Below are positions 44,943-54,300 of a stretch of DNA of 64,000 bases, in pieces. Both the position numbers and the translations under genes were made by a program. The DNA is from UBA4416 sp040386075. GTDB lineage: Bacteria > Bacteroidota > Bacteroidia > B-17B0 > Aurantibacillaceae. The notes under the pieces were generated by a model. That model had not been told where the DNA came from. It saw only the letters and a program-made list of their open reading frames with translations, and did no database searches. Positions within the stretch are counted from its first letter, which is position 1; every line of letters begins with the position of its first letter. Location of the stretch: positions 36,450 through 100,449 of the forward strand of contig JAZKGE010000001.1 in NCBI GenBank assembly GCA_040386075.1, given 5' to 3'.

Positions 44943-46409
44943 ATGTATACCACTAAAATCAAAAGATCTTTATTTGTTTTCTCCACAATTTTAATATTGG
45001 CATTATATGCCTGTACTAAAGATTCTGCTTCACCTACTTTTGGTGATTATCCTCCTGAAGTTGGAAAGATCTTTACATACAAATGTGCTACATCCGGATG
45101 TCATAATACAACCAGCGCTCAGGGGGCTGCTGATCTGGATCTCACAACGCTGGCAACTCTATTTAATGGTTCTAATAGTGGGTCGCCGGTAATACCTTAT
45201 CGCAGTGATTTTTCGTCATTATGTTATTTCATCAATACTTACAGCGATCTTGGCCCGATAAATTACCCTACCATGCCGCTAAATAAAAATGCTTTAAGCC
45301 GCGAGGAAGTACAAACCATAAAAGACTGGATAGATAATGGCGCACCTGATGCTAATGGTAATATTAAATGGAGCGACGACCCTAACAGAAAAAAATATTA
45401 TGTTTTGAATCAGGGATGCGACGTTGTAACTGTTTTTGACGCCAATACTCAATTACCGATAAGATACATCAATGTAGGCAATAACCCGGGAACTATTGAA
45501 AGCCCTCACATGATAAGAGTTTCGCCCGATGGGCAATACTGGTATGTGATATTTACCAAAAATACTTTTTTACAGAAATACCGAACGGCGGATGATAGTT
45601 TTGTTGGGCAGGTAGACATTGGTATTAGTACTTACCTGGACTGGAATACCATAGTAATAAGTGCTGATAGTAAGAGAGCCTATTGTGTTTCCTGGCAGTT
45701 AAGCAGTAGGTTGGCAATTGTAGATATCGAGCACATGACATTACTTCATAATTATGGAGGAGGAACATTTCAGGATGCTCATGGCATTGCCTTAAATAAA
45801 ACAAACGATACCATTTATATCACAAAACAATTTGGTAATTATATATATAAAGCCGACACCGCTTTGAATACAGGTTTTATGGAAGTAAGATTAGACGGCT
45901 CTCTAACGTCCATAGCAACTTCGTCGTTAGATCCGCACGAAATCATATTCTCTCCGGACGGATCAAAATATTTTGTTACTTGTCAAGCATCAGATGAAGT
46001 GAGAGTGATGAGTACTGCGGGAGATGTATTGCTACAAACCATAAACACAGGAAAATATCCTTTAGAATTAGCTGTAAGTGCCGCCAGGAATAAATTATAC
46101 GTGACCTGTGAATACGAACCTGGCCTAAACCCAAATTCAAAAGGTTGTGTAAATGTAATAGACATGGCCACTTATCAATCTACTAAATATATGGTAGGTT
46201 ATGAACCTCACGGAATTTTAATAGATGAAACAAATGACCTGTTAGTTGTTGCAAGTAGAAATACCGGAGCAGCCGGCCCTACTCCACACCATACCAGTGT
46301 TTGTGGCAGAAATGGATTTGTGAATTATTTCAACATTAATACGATGCAATTGTTATCTAAAAAAACAGAAGTAGCATCCGACCCTTACTCAGTGACCATA
46401 CGCCCTTAA
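44943..46409 (+). CDS. Lipoprotein with cytochrome c site and beta-propeller
   Basis: A 488-residue lipoprotein from the ATG at 44943 (lipobox LYAC). Residues 40-140 have a c-type heme site of unusual spacing, CATSGCHN (C-x4-C-H), followed by DLDLTTL and a possible distal Met in TMPLNKNALSREEVQTIKDWI. The rest is a YncE/lactonase-like beta-propeller with repeats such as YVLNQGCDVVTVFDANTQ, RVSPDGQYWYVIFTK, IIFSPDGSKYFVTCQASDEV and GKYPLELAVSAARNKLYVTC. It suggests an outer-layer redox or binding protein. Its stop overlaps the next start. Confidence 0.85.
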   Translation: MYTTKIKRSLFVFSTILILALYACTKDSASPTFGDYPPEVGKIFTYKCATSGCHNTTSAQGAADLDLTTLATLFNGSNSGSPVIPYRSDFSSLCYFINTYSDLGPINYPTMPLNKNALSREEVQTIKDWIDNGAPDANGNIKWSDDPNRKKYYVLNQGCDVVTVFDANTQLPIRYINVGNNPGTIESPHMIRVSPDGQYWYVIFTKNTFLQKYRTADDSFVGQVDIGISTYLDWNTIVISADSKRAYCVSWQLSSRLAIVDIEHMTLLHNYGGGTFQDAHGIALNKTNDTIYITKQFGNYIYKADTALNTGFMEVRLDGSLTSIATSSLDPHEIIFSPDGSKYFVTCQASDEVRVMSTAGDVLLQTINTGKYPLELAVSAARNKLYVTCEYEPGLNPNSKGCVNVIDMATYQSTKYMVGYEPHGILIDETNDLLVVASRNTGAAGPTPHHTSVCGRNGFVNYFNINTMQLLSKKTEVASDPYSVTIRP

Positions 46410-46819
46410 TGAATAATATTTTAAAAAATAAAACGATCTTGTTGTTTGATGGTTATTGTAATCTTTGCCATTCATCTGTTCAGTTTGTTTTAAAGCACGA
46501 AAAAAATACGGAGATCTATTTCACATCACTTCAATCCAGTGTTGGAATAGAAATACTGAATTATTATAAAATTGACCCAGCTAAAACAGACAGCCTTGTA
46601 TTGATAGAAAAAAACAAAGCGTACACAAAATCGTCAGCTGCATTAAGGATCACAAAATACCTGAAAGGCATATATTCATTGGGATTTGCATTCATCATCG
46701 TACCTGCATTTGTTCGTAACTGGATATATGACTTCATTGCTAAAAACCGTTATAAATGGTATGGTAAACAAGAAAGCTGTATTATTCCGGATGAAAATTT
46801 AGCCAAACGTTTTTTATGA
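46409..46819 (+). CDS. DCC-family thiol-disulphide oxidoreductase (DUF393)
   Basis: A 136-residue protein with the family signature LLFDGYCNLCHSSVQFVL (DxxCxxC) and a YFTSLQS strand, ending with a hydrophobic helix (YSLGFAFIIVPAFVRNWIY) that is typical. It is presumed to reduce or oxidise disulphides; the family is poorly studied. It shares one base (TAATG) with the cytochrome/propeller gene, which suggests a functional link, for instance in heme-site cysteine reduction, but this is speculation. Confidence 0.88.
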   Translation: MNNILKNKTILLFDGYCNLCHSSVQFVLKHEKNTEIYFTSLQSSVGIEILNYYKIDPAKTDSLVLIEKNKAYTKSSAALRITKYLKGIYSLGFAFIIVPAFVRNWIYDFIAKNRYKWYGKQESCIIPDENLAKRFL

Positions 46820-46840
46820 TAATATTAACCAATAAAAATA

Positions 46841-46963
46841 TTTTAACCACATAGATACATAGAAAATAAATGAAGGTTAAAGTAAATCTCAGAAACTATG
46901 TTTTACGCGAAGCGCTATCCTGATCTTTTTCAACAAACCAACTATGTGTCTATGTGGTTAAAA
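46841..46963. repeat. 123-bp element bounded by 22-bp inverted repeats
   Basis: Arms at 46841-46862 and 46942-46963 match in 21 of 22 bases when inverted (outermost TTTTAACCACATAG). The 79-bp centre contains a CGCGAAGCG mini-palindrome. It holds no ORF. The same TTTAACCACAT/ATGTGGTTAAA arms occur between ssb and gldD. It may be a MITE-like or REP-like repeat; no clear target-site duplication is visible. Confidence 0.6.
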
Positions 46964-46998
46964 ATGATCTAAAACTATAGTCTTATAACTATAAATTG

Positions 46999-47006
46999 TA
47001 TTTTTG
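46999..47006 (+). promoter_or_regulatory. -7 promoter box abutting the pdxJ start
   Basis: TATTTTTG matches TAnnTTTG and ends four bases before the ATG at 47011. No TTTG is found 19 bp upstream. Confidence 0.45.
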
Positions 47007-47010
47007 CAAC

Positions 47011-47727
47011 ATGACAAAACTTTCCGTCAATATTAATAAAATAGCCACTATTCGCAATGCACGTGGTGGTAACACACCTGATCTTCTACAAATGGCTCAG
47101 GATGCCGAACGCTTTGGAGCACAGGGTATAACGGTTCATCCACGGCCCGATGAAAGACATATTCGTTACCAGGATGTATATGATTTAAAGCCCGTATTAA
47201 AAACGGAATTCAATATAGAAGGAAACCCAAGAGAACAAAAATTCGTGGATCTGGTAATGGATGTAAAACCTCACCAGGTAACTTTGGTACCAGACACCAC
47301 AGGGCAATTAACGTCCGATCATGGTTGGGATACAATTGCCAACAAAGTATATTTAACTGATATCATAGCCAAATTCAAATCAGAAGGGATTCGTACATCT
47401 ATTTTTGTGGACCCTGATCTAAAAATGATCGAAGGAGCCAAAGCGACAGGTACTGACCGGATAGAGTTATATACAGAAGAATACGCACGCCTGCATCATA
47501 GTTCTAAAGAAACAGTGATAAAACCCTTTACGGAGGCATCCAAGCTTGCCAATAAATTAGGTTTGGGTGTTAATGCCGGCCACGACCTTAGTTTAGAGAA
47601 CCTGGCTTATTTTAAAGCCAATACCGAAAATTTATTGGAAGTTTCAATTGGACACGCCTTGATCAGCGATGCGTTATATTTTGGCTTGGAGAATACAATT
47701 CAACTGTACTTAAGACAGTTAAAGTAA
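47011..47727 (+). CDS. pdxJ: Pyridoxine 5'-phosphate synthase
   Basis: A 238-residue TIM-barrel enzyme from the ATG at 47011; an upstream TTG adds five residues but overlaps the promoter box. TKLSVNINKIATIRNARGG, GITVHPRPDERHIRYQDV, LVPDTTGQLTSDHGWD, IFVDPDLKMIEGAKATG, RIELYTEEYA and NAGHDLSLENL are all PdxJ signatures. It closes the pyridoxine ring from 1-deoxyxylulose 5-phosphate and aminoacetone phosphate in B6 synthesis; kdnA and other PLP enzymes depend on the product. Confidence 0.95.
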   Translation: MTKLSVNINKIATIRNARGGNTPDLLQMAQDAERFGAQGITVHPRPDERHIRYQDVYDLKPVLKTEFNIEGNPREQKFVDLVMDVKPHQVTLVPDTTGQLTSDHGWDTIANKVYLTDIIAKFKSEGIRTSIFVDPDLKMIEGAKATGTDRIELYTEEYARLHHSSKETVIKPFTEASKLANKLGLGVNAGHDLSLENLAYFKANTENLLEVSIGHALISDALYFGLENTIQLYLRQLK

Positions 47728-47733
47728 AATGAA

Positions 47734-48114
47734 TTATTGTTTTTTTCCTGAATAAGATATGCCGCCAACTCTAAAAGGCCTGTTTATCTGTATCCTATTA
47801 CCTTCCAAAAACCTAACTGAAGTACAGCGACCATTGACGCAACTTTCGTAATACATCTGGCTATTCGAAAACTTCGCCACAAATGCATAAGACCCTATAA
47901 CTACCAAATAATCTTCAAATAATTTTGTTACAGAAATCATTGTATTTATACTTGTTGTATCGATATGAAAATACAGACTCCCTGCTGAATCAGGAGAAAC
48001 GTCAGTGGAAATTTCAATACACTCATACGTCCCGGTGTAAGGATCAATAACTTCTTGTGACTTTTTTTTACACGATAATACTGTAACTAAAATAATAATC
48101 AAATAAAATCTCAT
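47734..48114 (-). CDS. Small lipoprotein of unknown function
   Basis: A 126-residue lipoprotein (MRFYLIIILVTVLSCKKKS, lipobox VLSC). The opening DPYTGTYECIEIS and later KLFEDYLVVIGSYAF resemble a common class of small Bacteroidota beta-rich lipoproteins. No function can be inferred. It is convergent with pdxJ and shares no obvious operon. Confidence 0.75.
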   Translation of the reverse strand: MRFYLIIILVTVLSCKKKSQEVIDPYTGTYECIEISTDVSPDSAGSLYFHIDTTSINTMISVTKLFEDYLVVIGSYAFVAKFSNSQMYYESCVNGRCTSVRFLEGNRIQINRPFRVGGISYSGKKQ

Positions 48115-48142
48115 ACTTTGAATTTACGATATAATATATTAA

Positions 48143-48176
48143 TAAAAAAGCCCTTACTGAAATCAGTAAGGGCTTT
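48143..48176 (-). terminator. Terminator of the M43 protease gene
   Basis: A 14-bp complementary stretch AAAGCCCTTACTGA/TCAGTAAGGGCTTT with a minimal AA loop; on the minus strand it is followed by TTTATTA, giving a U-tract. Confidence 0.75.
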
Positions 48177-48194
48177 AAACTTATAAAACTAAAT

Positions 48195-49553
48195 TTATTG
48201 AAGTACTATTCGTTTAACCTTTGAACCTGATCTGGATTTAACAGTTACAAAGTAAACACCAGTGTTTTTATCAGAAAGATCGATCTTGATCTTTCCACCA
48301 TTCGATTGAACTTGTTTTATTTCTTTAACTGTTTGTCCTAATGTATTTACAACAGAGATCGTAAAATCCTGCTGATCAACAGTAGTGATATCAACAAATA
48401 ATTCTCCGTTTGTAGGATTAGGATATACTTCCATTTGCACATTAGATACATTCTCTTCAATACCTGTTACTGTACAAACCGTACTGGTAGTTAAAGATAA
48501 TCTTCTGGCACATGCTGCCATAACAGCCTGCATACGAGCTTTTTGGCCAGCAGTGAACATTACCATGCATTTATCATCACTATAATCCATGTAATTTTGG
48601 TAATTAACTCCCGGAGCAGATGCAGAACATCCGTCGGTTCTAACCGAGCCGTTTGTAGTTGGACAAGTGTAGTTCTCACTTCCCTGATTCGGTGTATCTG
48701 TTACATAATCTGATCCTGAGCAAGTTGATCCATCATCACCCCAAATATGCCATAAGCCTAACCAGTGACCTGTTTCATGAGTCAACGTTCTTCCTTTGTT
48801 ATAAGGCGCAGAACCTGTAGCTGTACCTGTGTTGCCAACGTAATGATAATCAACAACAACGCCATCTGTATTAGCCGCTCCACCGGCACCAACCATATCC
48901 GTTACCGGATTTGTTCCCGCAGGGATAGTCGGAAATTGTGCGTAGCCTAAAGTTCCAACATCAGCTCCTCCAAATTCAAGAACCCAAACGTTGTAATACT
49001 TGGTAGGATCCCAAGAAGAACCAGGCTTTACAGTTGATTCAATATAAGCCATAGAATAAGGTAATGCATTCCAACCTTTTGTTGACACGCTTATACGATC
49101 TATTCCCGGTTCTGCTAATAAGTTTCCTGTAGGACTTACCTTAGCTGCACAAAAATTGATCTCAACGTCAGCACTGGCTGACACAAAACCGGCCTGTGTA
49201 ACATAAATACTGAAATCCGTATTTGTTTTTCTATAATCAGCATTTAAAACAGCCAGCTGAGAATTGATCTGAGCCGCATTTAAATTTCGTCCAGAAGTTG
49301 CAGATGCGCTATTGACAGCCACACCTGAATGCAGAATATGAAAAATAACGGGAATATTATAAACAAGAGATGCCTTTTTAGCATTAGCAAATTGTTGTTG
49401 CTTTTGCATCATTTGTTGAAATGCCTCTTCATAAGTAGGATTTACTTTTGCAGAAGCGCATTTACGAATAGGCGTTTGCTGATTTGCATTTTGGGCCATT
49501 GCCCCAAAAAACACCAAAGTTGATAAAGATAAAGTAGTAAAGATTTTTTTCAT
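48195..49553 (-). CDS. M43 metalloprotease secreted by T9SS
   Basis: A 452-residue protein: signal peptide to about residue 20, a prodomain-like region, the M43 (pappalysin/cytophagalysin) zinc motif THETGHWLGLWH (His259, Glu260, His263, His269), a downstream Met-turn region (YQNYMDYSDDKCM) and a C-terminal type A T9SS sorting domain (EVYPNPTNGELFVD...GVYFVTVKSRSGS...KRIVLQ). It probably degrades extracellular protein. The CSGSDYVTDTPNQGS stretch fits cytophagalysin. Confidence 0.92.
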   Translation of the reverse strand: MKKIFTTLSLSTLVFFGAMAQNANQQTPIRKCASAKVNPTYEEAFQQMMQKQQQFANAKKASLVYNIPVIFHILHSGVAVNSASATSGRNLNAAQINSQLAVLNADYRKTNTDFSIYVTQAGFVSASADVEINFCAAKVSPTGNLLAEPGIDRISVSTKGWNALPYSMAYIESTVKPGSSWDPTKYYNVWVLEFGGADVGTLGYAQFPTIPAGTNPVTDMVGAGGAANTDGVVVDYHYVGNTGTATGSAPYNKGRTLTHETGHWLGLWHIWGDDGSTCSGSDYVTDTPNQGSENYTCPTTNGSVRTDGCSASAPGVNYQNYMDYSDDKCMVMFTAGQKARMQAVMAACARRLSLTTSTVCTVTGIEENVSNVQMEVYPNPTNGELFVDITTVDQQDFTISVVNTLGQTVKEIKQVQSNGGKIKIDLSDKNTGVYFVTVKSRSGSKVKRIVLQ

Positions 49554-49646
49554 GTTGTACCGTTTAGTTATACATAGTTACGATTTTTTTTCGAAAAAGG
49601 CAAGCTGGAAAACTATTTTTGAGGTAAATTAGATGTTTTTAGAGAT

Positions 49647-50333
49647 ATGCCTATTAAAGTATTAATTATTGAAGATGAATTAGCTCTTCAACAAACCTTA
49701 AAATTAAATTTAGAATTGGAAAATTACCGGGTTGAGGTCTGCGGCTCAGGTGGAGATGCTATGTCATCTATAAACAAGTTCAAACCTGATCTTATTTTAC
49801 TGGACATTATGCTTCCGGTTTTGGATGGAATTGAAATATATAAGCAATTAAAAAATCTGAAAATTAACACGCCTGTTATCTTCTTAACAGCAAAAAATAA
49901 TGTTCAGGATAAAATTGAAGGCTTAAAATTAGGTGCAGATGACTACATTACTAAACCTTTTGATCTGGAAGAATTATTGCTTCGTATTCAAAATGTTTTG
50001 AAAAGAAATTACCCTAAAAAGAATGATATTAGCGTATTTAAATTTCAAGATTGCGAGATCAATTTTTCAACCTTTCAGGTGATCAATAAGGAAGGAAAAA
50101 CAGAAGATATTTCCAAACGCGAAATGGCCCTCCTAAAACTCCTGACCGATAACTTAAATAATGTAGTATCAAGAGATGAGATCCTCGATAAATTATGGGC
50201 AAAAGATGAAACATCTTCATCCAGAACGATTGACAATTATATTTTAAATTTCAGGAAATTATTTGAGGGCAATCCAAAAGAACCTGTTCATTTTCTATCT
50301 ATCAGAGGGGTTGGCTATAAATTCTGCGCTTAA
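49647..50333 (+). CDS. OmpR-family response regulator, no adjacent kinase
   Basis: A 228-residue regulator: receiver with IIEDE, phospho-acceptor Asp53 (LILLDIMLPVLDG), the T/K switch residues in IFLTAKN and DYITKPFDLEELL, then a winged-helix DNA-binding domain ending SIRGVGYKFCA. No histidine kinase is encoded next to it. A TATTTTTG -7 box at 49614-49621 lies 25 nt before the ATG. It converges on the DUF1653 gene with a 4-nt overlap. Confidence 0.93.
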   Translation: MPIKVLIIEDELALQQTLKLNLELENYRVEVCGSGGDAMSSINKFKPDLILLDIMLPVLDGIEIYKQLKNLKINTPVIFLTAKNNVQDKIEGLKLGADDYITKPFDLEELLLRIQNVLKRNYPKKNDISVFKFQDCEINFSTFQVINKEGKTEDISKREMALLKLLTDNLNNVVSRDEILDKLWAKDETSSSRTIDNYILNFRKLFEGNPKEPVHFLSIRGVGYKFCA

Positions 50334-50542
50334 ATTTTTACAAATCGCTTCACTTCTTTTCCATCAACCATTACAGCTTCTGTAAATATACTTAAAGGCC
50401 GTACCCACAAATTCTCTCCTTCTTTTTGATAGGTGGCTTTATAAACTACCACTTCTTCTAATGTTTCACTATGATGCGCCACACCAATTACTTCGTAAAG
50501 ATTACCTTTATAATGCTTATATAATCCTAATTCTAAACTCAT
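50330..50542 (-). CDS. DUF1653 family protein
   Basis: A 70-residue protein with LGLYKHYKGNLYEVIGVAHH, EEVVVYKATY and LWVRPLSIFTEAV, matching DUF1653 along its length. Small beta-rich fold, cytoplasmic, function unknown. It overlaps the response regulator's 3' end by 4 nt on the opposite strand. Confidence 0.9.
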   Translation of the reverse strand: MSLELGLYKHYKGNLYEVIGVAHHSETLEEVVVYKATYQKEGENLWVRPLSIFTEAVMVDGKEVKRFVKI

Positions 50543-50597
50543 ATTGACCTATATCTTATTACGTTTTCCAAACAACATCTTCCCTCTTACATTCATT

Positions 50598-51020
50598 TTA
50601 ACTTGTATGATCGGCTACAATAACCCATTGTCCGTTTATCTTTTTCCATAACAAAGTGAAATATCCTCCGGCCGGTTTTTCCTTTTTAAGTTCCCACTGT
50701 CCTATCACATAAATGCAGGTTTCAGATAATTGGGTAACTTCTTTAATTGTAAATGTTAAAATACCCATAGCTTCTTTGGTTGGATATCCCTTTAGATAAT
50801 TATCGTATGTTTTTTGCCAGCCATAAGTAATACCTTTACTGCCTATAAATTTCAGGCTATCGCTTTTCCAGTAGTACTTCATAAATCCTGCAATGTCCGC
50901 ATTGTTCCAGGCCTTTTCCTGTGCATTCATATGCTCTGTGACCAGAACTATCTGGTCGTTCTTCTGGGACAATGCACTAACGGTACTCATAGCTAAAATC
51001 AATAAGATAACATAACGCAT
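50598..51020 (-). CDS. Exported SnoaL/DUF4440-like protein
   Basis: A 140-residue protein with a signal peptide (MRYVILLILAMSTVSALSQ) and an NTF2-like cone fold: EKAWNNADIAGFMKYYWKSD, LKFIGSKGITYGWQKTYDNY and YFTLLWKKINGQWVIVADHTS. Such proteins bind small ligands or act as simple enzymes. The N-terminal helix-rich start and final DHTS are typical of DUF4440. Divergent from the metH riboswitch region. Confidence 0.82.
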   Translation of the reverse strand: MRYVILLILAMSTVSALSQKNDQIVLVTEHMNAQEKAWNNADIAGFMKYYWKSDSLKFIGSKGITYGWQKTYDNYLKGYPTKEAMGILTFTIKEVTQLSETCIYVIGQWELKKEKPAGGYFTLLWKKINGQWVIVADHTS

Positions 51021-51082
51021 GGTTTGGATATTAAACTGTTAATAATTTTGGATAGTTAATGCAATAATAAGTAAAAATATAG

Positions 51083-51090
51083 TAAATTTG
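51083..51090 (+). promoter_or_regulatory. Probable promoter of the metH riboswitch transcript
   Basis: TAAATTTG matches TAnnTTTG and would start RNA about 10 nt before the riboswitch P1. No TTTG lies 19 bp upstream, so the -33 is weak. Confidence 0.5.
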
Positions 51091-51108
51091 TTGCTCGTTC
51101 TTTAACAC

Positions 51109-51275
51109 ACTTATTAAGAAAAGCAGAGGGATACGCCCAATGAAGCTTTACCAACCCTTACAAAGTACGAAGTACGAGTTTAGAATTACGGTTTATAAAT
51201 CGCAATTCGTAAATCGGAACTCTAAAATTGTAAAGAAGGTGGGAATTCGTCACGTTACAAGCGTGAAAAATAAGT
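51109..51275 (+). ncRNA. SAM-I riboswitch (S box) upstream of metH
   Basis: P1 is ACTTATT (51109-51115) with AATAAGT (51269-51275). The core AAGAAAAGCAGAGGGATACG, then GCCCAATGAAGC and CCAACCC, and the 3' GGTGGGAATTCG match the SAM-I consensus, with P4 TCACG/CGTGA at 51250-51254 and 51262-51266. The aptamer is about 50 nt longer than usual because P3 is extended by a repeat-like stretch (about 51162-51228). Binding S-adenosylmethionine should favour the downstream terminator and switch metH off. The 51021-51367 intergenic region contains no gene. Confidence 0.92.
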
Positions 51276-51313
51276 CGGAATAAATTAGTACATAAAAATA
51301 TAATATATACACT

Positions 51314-51349
51314 AATCCCTTCTGACTATAAAACAGAAGGGATTTTTTT
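51314..51349 (+). terminator. Riboswitch-controlled terminator before metH
   Basis: An 11-bp perfect stem AATCCCTTCTG/CAGAAGGGATT with a 9-nt loop followed by TTTTT, 18 nt before the metH ATG. The alternating antiterminator was not traced. Confidence 0.85.
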
Positions 51350-51367
51350 ATTGAATGAACAGAATAT

Positions 51368-54300
51368 ATGAATAGCATACAACAGGAATTAGAAAAAAGA
51401 GTATTAGTGATCGATGGTGCTATGGGTAGCATGATCCAACAATACAAACTGGAAGAAAAAGATTTTAGAGGAAAACGTTTTGCAGATTGGCATAAAGATC
51501 TGCAAGGCAATAATGATCTGTTATCGATAACTATGCCTCATATTATCAGAACCATTCATAAAGAATATCTAAAAGCAGGTGCTGATATTATTGAGACAAA
51601 TACCTTTAGTGCAACTACCATTGCCATGGCTGATTATGACATGCAGAGCCTTGCCTATGAATTGAACTACGAATCGGCCAAGGTTGCCAAAGAAGCCATC
51701 CAGGAGTTTTATGCCGAATTTCCTGAATTTGCCGGCATTCCAAAATTTGTGGCCGGGGCTTTAGGGCCAACCAATCGTACACTTTCTCTATCCCCCAATG
51801 TGAATGACCCGGGTTTCAGGGCCATTACATTTGATGAATTAGTAACGGCTTATACCGAACAGGTAAAAGGATTAATTGATGGTGGTGCCGACCTGTTATT
51901 GGTAGAAACCATTTTTGATACGTTGAATGCCAAAGCGGCCTTATATGCCATTCAAAATTATTGTGAATCTATTGACCGTAAAATGCCAGTTATGGTTTCA
52001 GGAACTATTACTGATGCCAGCGGAAGAACCTTATCAGGACAAACAACTGAAGCCTTTTTAAATTCTGTTTCTCATGTTGACCTGTTAAGTGTTGGATTGA
52101 ATTGTGCCCTAGGAGCAAAAGATATGCGCCCGTATTTGGAAGAGCTCTCAACCAAAGCGCCGTTTTATGTGAGCGCTTATCCCAATGCCGGTTTACCAAA
52201 CCAATTTGGTGAATACGATCAGGATGCTCATGAAATGGGGCACCAGATAGAAGATTTTTTAAGAGCAGGGTTTTTAAATATTGTTGGTGGTTGTTGCGGA
52301 ACAACTCCTTCACACATTAAACGCATTGCAGAATTAGCCAAAGAAGCTACTCCTCGTAAAAAGCCTGATGCAGATCATTTGATGCATTTGAGTGGACTTG
52401 AGCCTTTTACTTTAACTCCCGAAAGTAATTTTTTAAATGTTGGCGAAAGAACAAATGTTACAGGCTCTAAAAAATTTCTGCGCTTAATTAAAGAAGGAAA
52501 TTTTGAAGAAGCATTATCCATAGCACGCGAACAGGTTGAAGGTGGTGCGCAGGTCATTGATGTGAATATGGATGAAGGAATGTTGGATAGCGAACAATCG
52601 ATGACAACCTTCCTGAATTTAATTGCATCAGAACCAGACATTTGTAGAGTACCTATCATGATCGATTCCAGTAAATGGACAGTCATTGAAGCCGGATTAA
52701 AATGTGTGCAAGGAAAAGCCATAGTGAACTCCATTTCTTTAAAAGAGGGAGAAGAGAAATTTATTGAACAGGCGTTAAAAATAAAACAATATGGCGCTGC
52801 TGTTATCGTCATGGCTTTTGATGAAGTTGGACAGGCAGATACATTGGAACGCAGAAAAGAAATTTGTAAACGCGCCTATGATGTGCTGGTTGACAAAGTA
52901 AAATTCCCACCACAGGATATTATTTTTGACCCCAACATTTTCCCTGTAGCAACAGGCATGGAAGAACATCGCTTAAACGCATTGGACTTTTTCAATTCAA
53001 CCAAATGGATCAAAGACAATTTACCCTATGCAAAAGTAAGCGGTGGTGTGAGTAACGTATCATTTTCCTTCAGAGGGAATGACCATGTACGCGAAGCCAT
53101 TCACGGAGCCTTTTTATACCATGCTGTGAAAAACGGAATGGACATGGGAATTGTAAACCCTGCACAACTACAGGTTTATGATGATATTGATAAAACATTA
53201 CTGGAATTAGTGGAAGATGTTTTATTGAACAGAAGAGATGATGCTACAGAACGTTTAGTTGATCACGCCGAATCATTAAAAGGTATTACCAAAGAAAAAA
53301 CCGAAAAAGATGAAGCCTGGAGGAAAGGAACTGTTGAAGAACGCTTAAGCCATGCCTTAGTAAAAGGAATTGTGGAATACATTGATGCAGATACAGAAGA
53401 AGCACGTTTAAAATTAGGCAGACCATTGCACGTGATTGAAGGTCCATTAATGGACGGAATGAACATTGTTGGCGATCTATTTGGGCAAGGAAAAATGTTC
53501 TTACCCCAGGTTGTAAAGAGTGCGCGCGTGATGAAAAAAGCCGTAGCTTATTTAGAACCTTATTTGTTGCAGGAAAAAGAAGATAATGCCAAAGCTGGTA
53601 TTGTAGGCGACGGAAGAACAAACGCTGGAAAAATTTTAATGGCTACCGTAAAAGGCGATGTGCACGATATTGGCAAAAACATTGTAGGGGTTGTATTGGC
53701 ATGCAATAATTACGAAATCATTGATATAGGCGTGATGGTTAGCTGCGATAAAATTTTAGAAGAAGCTAAAAAAAATAATGTCGATATTATAGGATTAAGC
53801 GGATTGATCACACCTTCCCTTGACGAAATGGTTCACGTAGCCAAAGAAATGGAACGTTTAAATTTTAAAACACCATTATTGATCGGCGGGGCAACAACCT
53901 CTAAAGTTCATACCGCCGTTAAGATCGCACAAAATTATTCGGGGCCTGTAGTTCATGTAAACGATGCCAGTAAATCCGTACCGGTTGCAAGTAGTTTGAT
54001 CTCTGATGAATTACGCGAAGCATTCATGGCCGATGTGAACAAAGATTACGATCGCGTACGTGAACAAAATAAAAATGCACAATCGCAAAATAAATTTATT
54101 TCGATAGCCGAAGCCCGTCAGAACAAATTCCCAATCGATTGGAGTAAAACAGAGATTACCAAACCAACGTTTACAGGCACTAAAATATTTGACAATTATG
54201 ATCTGAAAGAAATTTCCGAATACATTGACTGGACACCATTTTTCATCTCCTGGGAAATGAAAGGTTCTTATCCAAAGATTTTAAAAGATCCAACACGTGG

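Noticed and set aside
52008..52812. Several long open frames opposite metH
   Set aside because: They follow from codon bias of metH; no start or domain support.
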